Both the position numbers and the translations under genes were made by a program. Under the pieces are notes generated by a model that was not told the origin of the DNA, made no database searches, and worked only from the letters and a program-made list of their open reading frames with translations. Of a stretch of DNA of 38,438 nucleotides, positions 37,846 through 38,438 are shown piece after piece (position 1 is the first letter of the stretch; each line of letters starts with the position of its first letter). This DNA is from a virus: positions 1 to 38,438 of IMG/VR virus record IMGVR_UViG_3300048589_000170; one strand, written 5' to 3'.

Positions 37846-38438
37846 TCAAAACAGCGACTCCTGCACCGCGCTTTCTGGCGCACAGTGAGGGCTGCACCAC
37901 AAAGTTTCCGAGGCGCTGTTCTCCACCGCCTCATCGGTCACTGCGTAGCCCTTGCGTGCCGTCCAGGCCCGCAGGTGCCAGCCGTTCGACAGCAGCGCGT
38001 CGTGCTCGCCAGCATGGCCGCAAAGCACGATCCGCAGCTTCTTGTCCTGTCCGTTTGCCGCGCACCAGGCGCGCACCTTGTCGGCAAGGTCGCCGCCCAC
38101 GCCGCCGGCTGCGTAGTCCATCGCGCCTTTCGTGTATGGCGGGTCCAGAAACACCCCGGTCGTGCCGTGCCGCGTCGTCACGCTTTCAGTCAGCACGCGC
38201 TGCCAGTCGCCCACCGCAACCCGCACGCCCCGCGTGCGATCCTGCAGCGCGCCGAACCACTCATAGATGTAGCGCGTGCGGCCCCGGCCCGCGTCACCCA
38301 GGTGCGGCAGTTGCCGGTTCACGCCCCGGCCCGCGTCACCCAGGTGCGGCAGTTGCCGGTTCACGCCCCGGCCCGCGTCACCCAGGTGCGGCAGTTGCCG
38401 GTTCACGCCCCGGCCCGCGTCACCCAGGTGCGGCAGTT
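37846..38438 (-). CDS. dam: DNA adenine methylase (D12 class), C-terminal part
   Basis: This is the second half of the methylase that begins at 666. It reads from the 14-residue repeats into the catalytic domain, whose motif IV is DPPY (context VFLDPPYTKGAMDYA), the signature of an adenine-N6 methyltransferase. It ends with a stop at 37846-37848, just inside the cassette boundary at 37835. The ATG visible at 38406 is an internal Met in the repeat region on the opened contig and should not be taken as the start. Downstream in the reading direction is the 125-residue coiled-coil gene of the phage operon. Confidence 0.93.
   Translation of the reverse strand, partial: LPHLGDAGRGVNRQLPHLGDAGRGVNRQLPHLGDAGRGVNRQLPHLGDAGRGRTRYIYEWFGALQDRTRGVRVAVGDWQRVLTESVTTRHGTTGVFLDPPYTKGAMDYAAGGVGGDLADKVRAWCAANGQDKKLRIVLCGHAGEHDALLSNGWHLRAWTARKGYAVTDEAVENSASETLWCSPHCAPESAVQESLF
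38281..38438 (-). repeat. Same 42-bp tandem repeat at the right end (copy of 1-158)
   Basis: Three perfect units and a 32-base partial unit repeat the first 158 bases of the window exactly. This is most simply an assembly overlap of a circular or circularly permuted genome. Removing it joins 38280 to 1 and restores one open methylase frame. A collapsed longer repeat would give the same picture. Confidence 0.9.

Larger units (their letters stand above)
37835..38438 (+). mobile_element. Cassette array, left boundary and first cassette (C1, dam)
   Basis: The core GTTAGGG at 37835-37841 is the left limit of the array. The first cassette starts TTAGGGCACTTC (37836-37847), which is the exact reverse complement of GAAGTGCCCTAA just at the left end of attC1 (681-692). 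This shows that the methylase gene between them is one cassette even though the window splits it. Left of the core is a small hairpin with arms GGGCGCA and TGCGCCC (37809-37826) but no RYYYAAC box. The boundary is therefore not a full attC; it may be an attI-like or simple GTT insertion site. Confidence 0.75.

Noticed and set aside
1-38438. tRNA or rRNA genes
   Set aside because: No cloverleaf with an acceptor end and TTC-loop signature was noticed on either strand by eye; a covariance search would be needed to exclude them fully.

Overview
The window looks like a complete, high-GC, tailed-phage genome of the podovirus type, opened inside a gene. Evidence: the first and last 158 bases are identical, the two ends carry the two halves of one in-frame DNA adenine methylase, and there is a full morphogenesis set (TerS, TerL, portal, scaffold, DUF5309/SU10-type major capsid protein, P22 gp4-like adaptor, P22 gp10-like tail protein, three probable ejection proteins). 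The host is probably Gram-negative, because the endolysin is of the lambda R type. I see no integrase, excisionase, recombinase, DNA polymerase, helicase, RNA polymerase or tRNA gene, so replication must lean on the host. Lifestyle cannot be decided from the sequence.

Layout. (1) About 6.5 kb to 1 and on round the end to 36.9 kb: one long leftward operon of small, tightly overlapping genes (ATGA/GTGA junctions), including an ERF single-strand annealing protein. (2) Inside that operon, from 37835 round the origin to 3688, lies an array of seven integron-type gene cassettes separated by seven recognisable attC sites. (3) 6.5-7.3 kb: a non-coding control region with divergent promoters, TAGGG-N5-CCCTA operators, large hairpins and a candidate ~107-nt structured RNA with its own promoter and terminator. 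(4) 7.3-11.4 kb: rightward early genes (small DNA-binding and winged-helix proteins, an HNH protein, a PD-(D/E)XK-like nuclease). (5) 11.4-21.05 kb: packaging, portal and head genes, closed by a UUCG-loop terminator. (6) 21.1-25.9 kb: an enzyme island between capsid and tail genes (TPR-glycosyltransferase, radical SAM enzyme, ADP-ribosyltransferase-like protein, second glycosyltransferase, SAM methyltransferase). (7) 25.9-34.8 kb: tail, fibre and ejection proteins. (8) 34.9-37.0 kb: lysis genes, ending in an endolysin fused in frame to a holin-like membrane domain that has its own ribosome-binding site.

The most striking system is the cassette array. Each attC has RYYYAAC/GTTRRRY cores and arms that pair except for one extra A in the left arm, the asymmetry that defines attC polarity. 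In most cassettes the TTRRRY start is complementary to the RYYYAAC of the same cassette's own attC, as expected if each unit once existed as a circle. The open reading frames all run against the attC polarity but along the phage operon. Several take their stop codon from the core site and one starts inside an attC loop. The cargo is phage-type (adenine methylase and small phage proteins), so the array looks like a phage gene-shuffling module that uses an integron integrase supplied in trans (inference).
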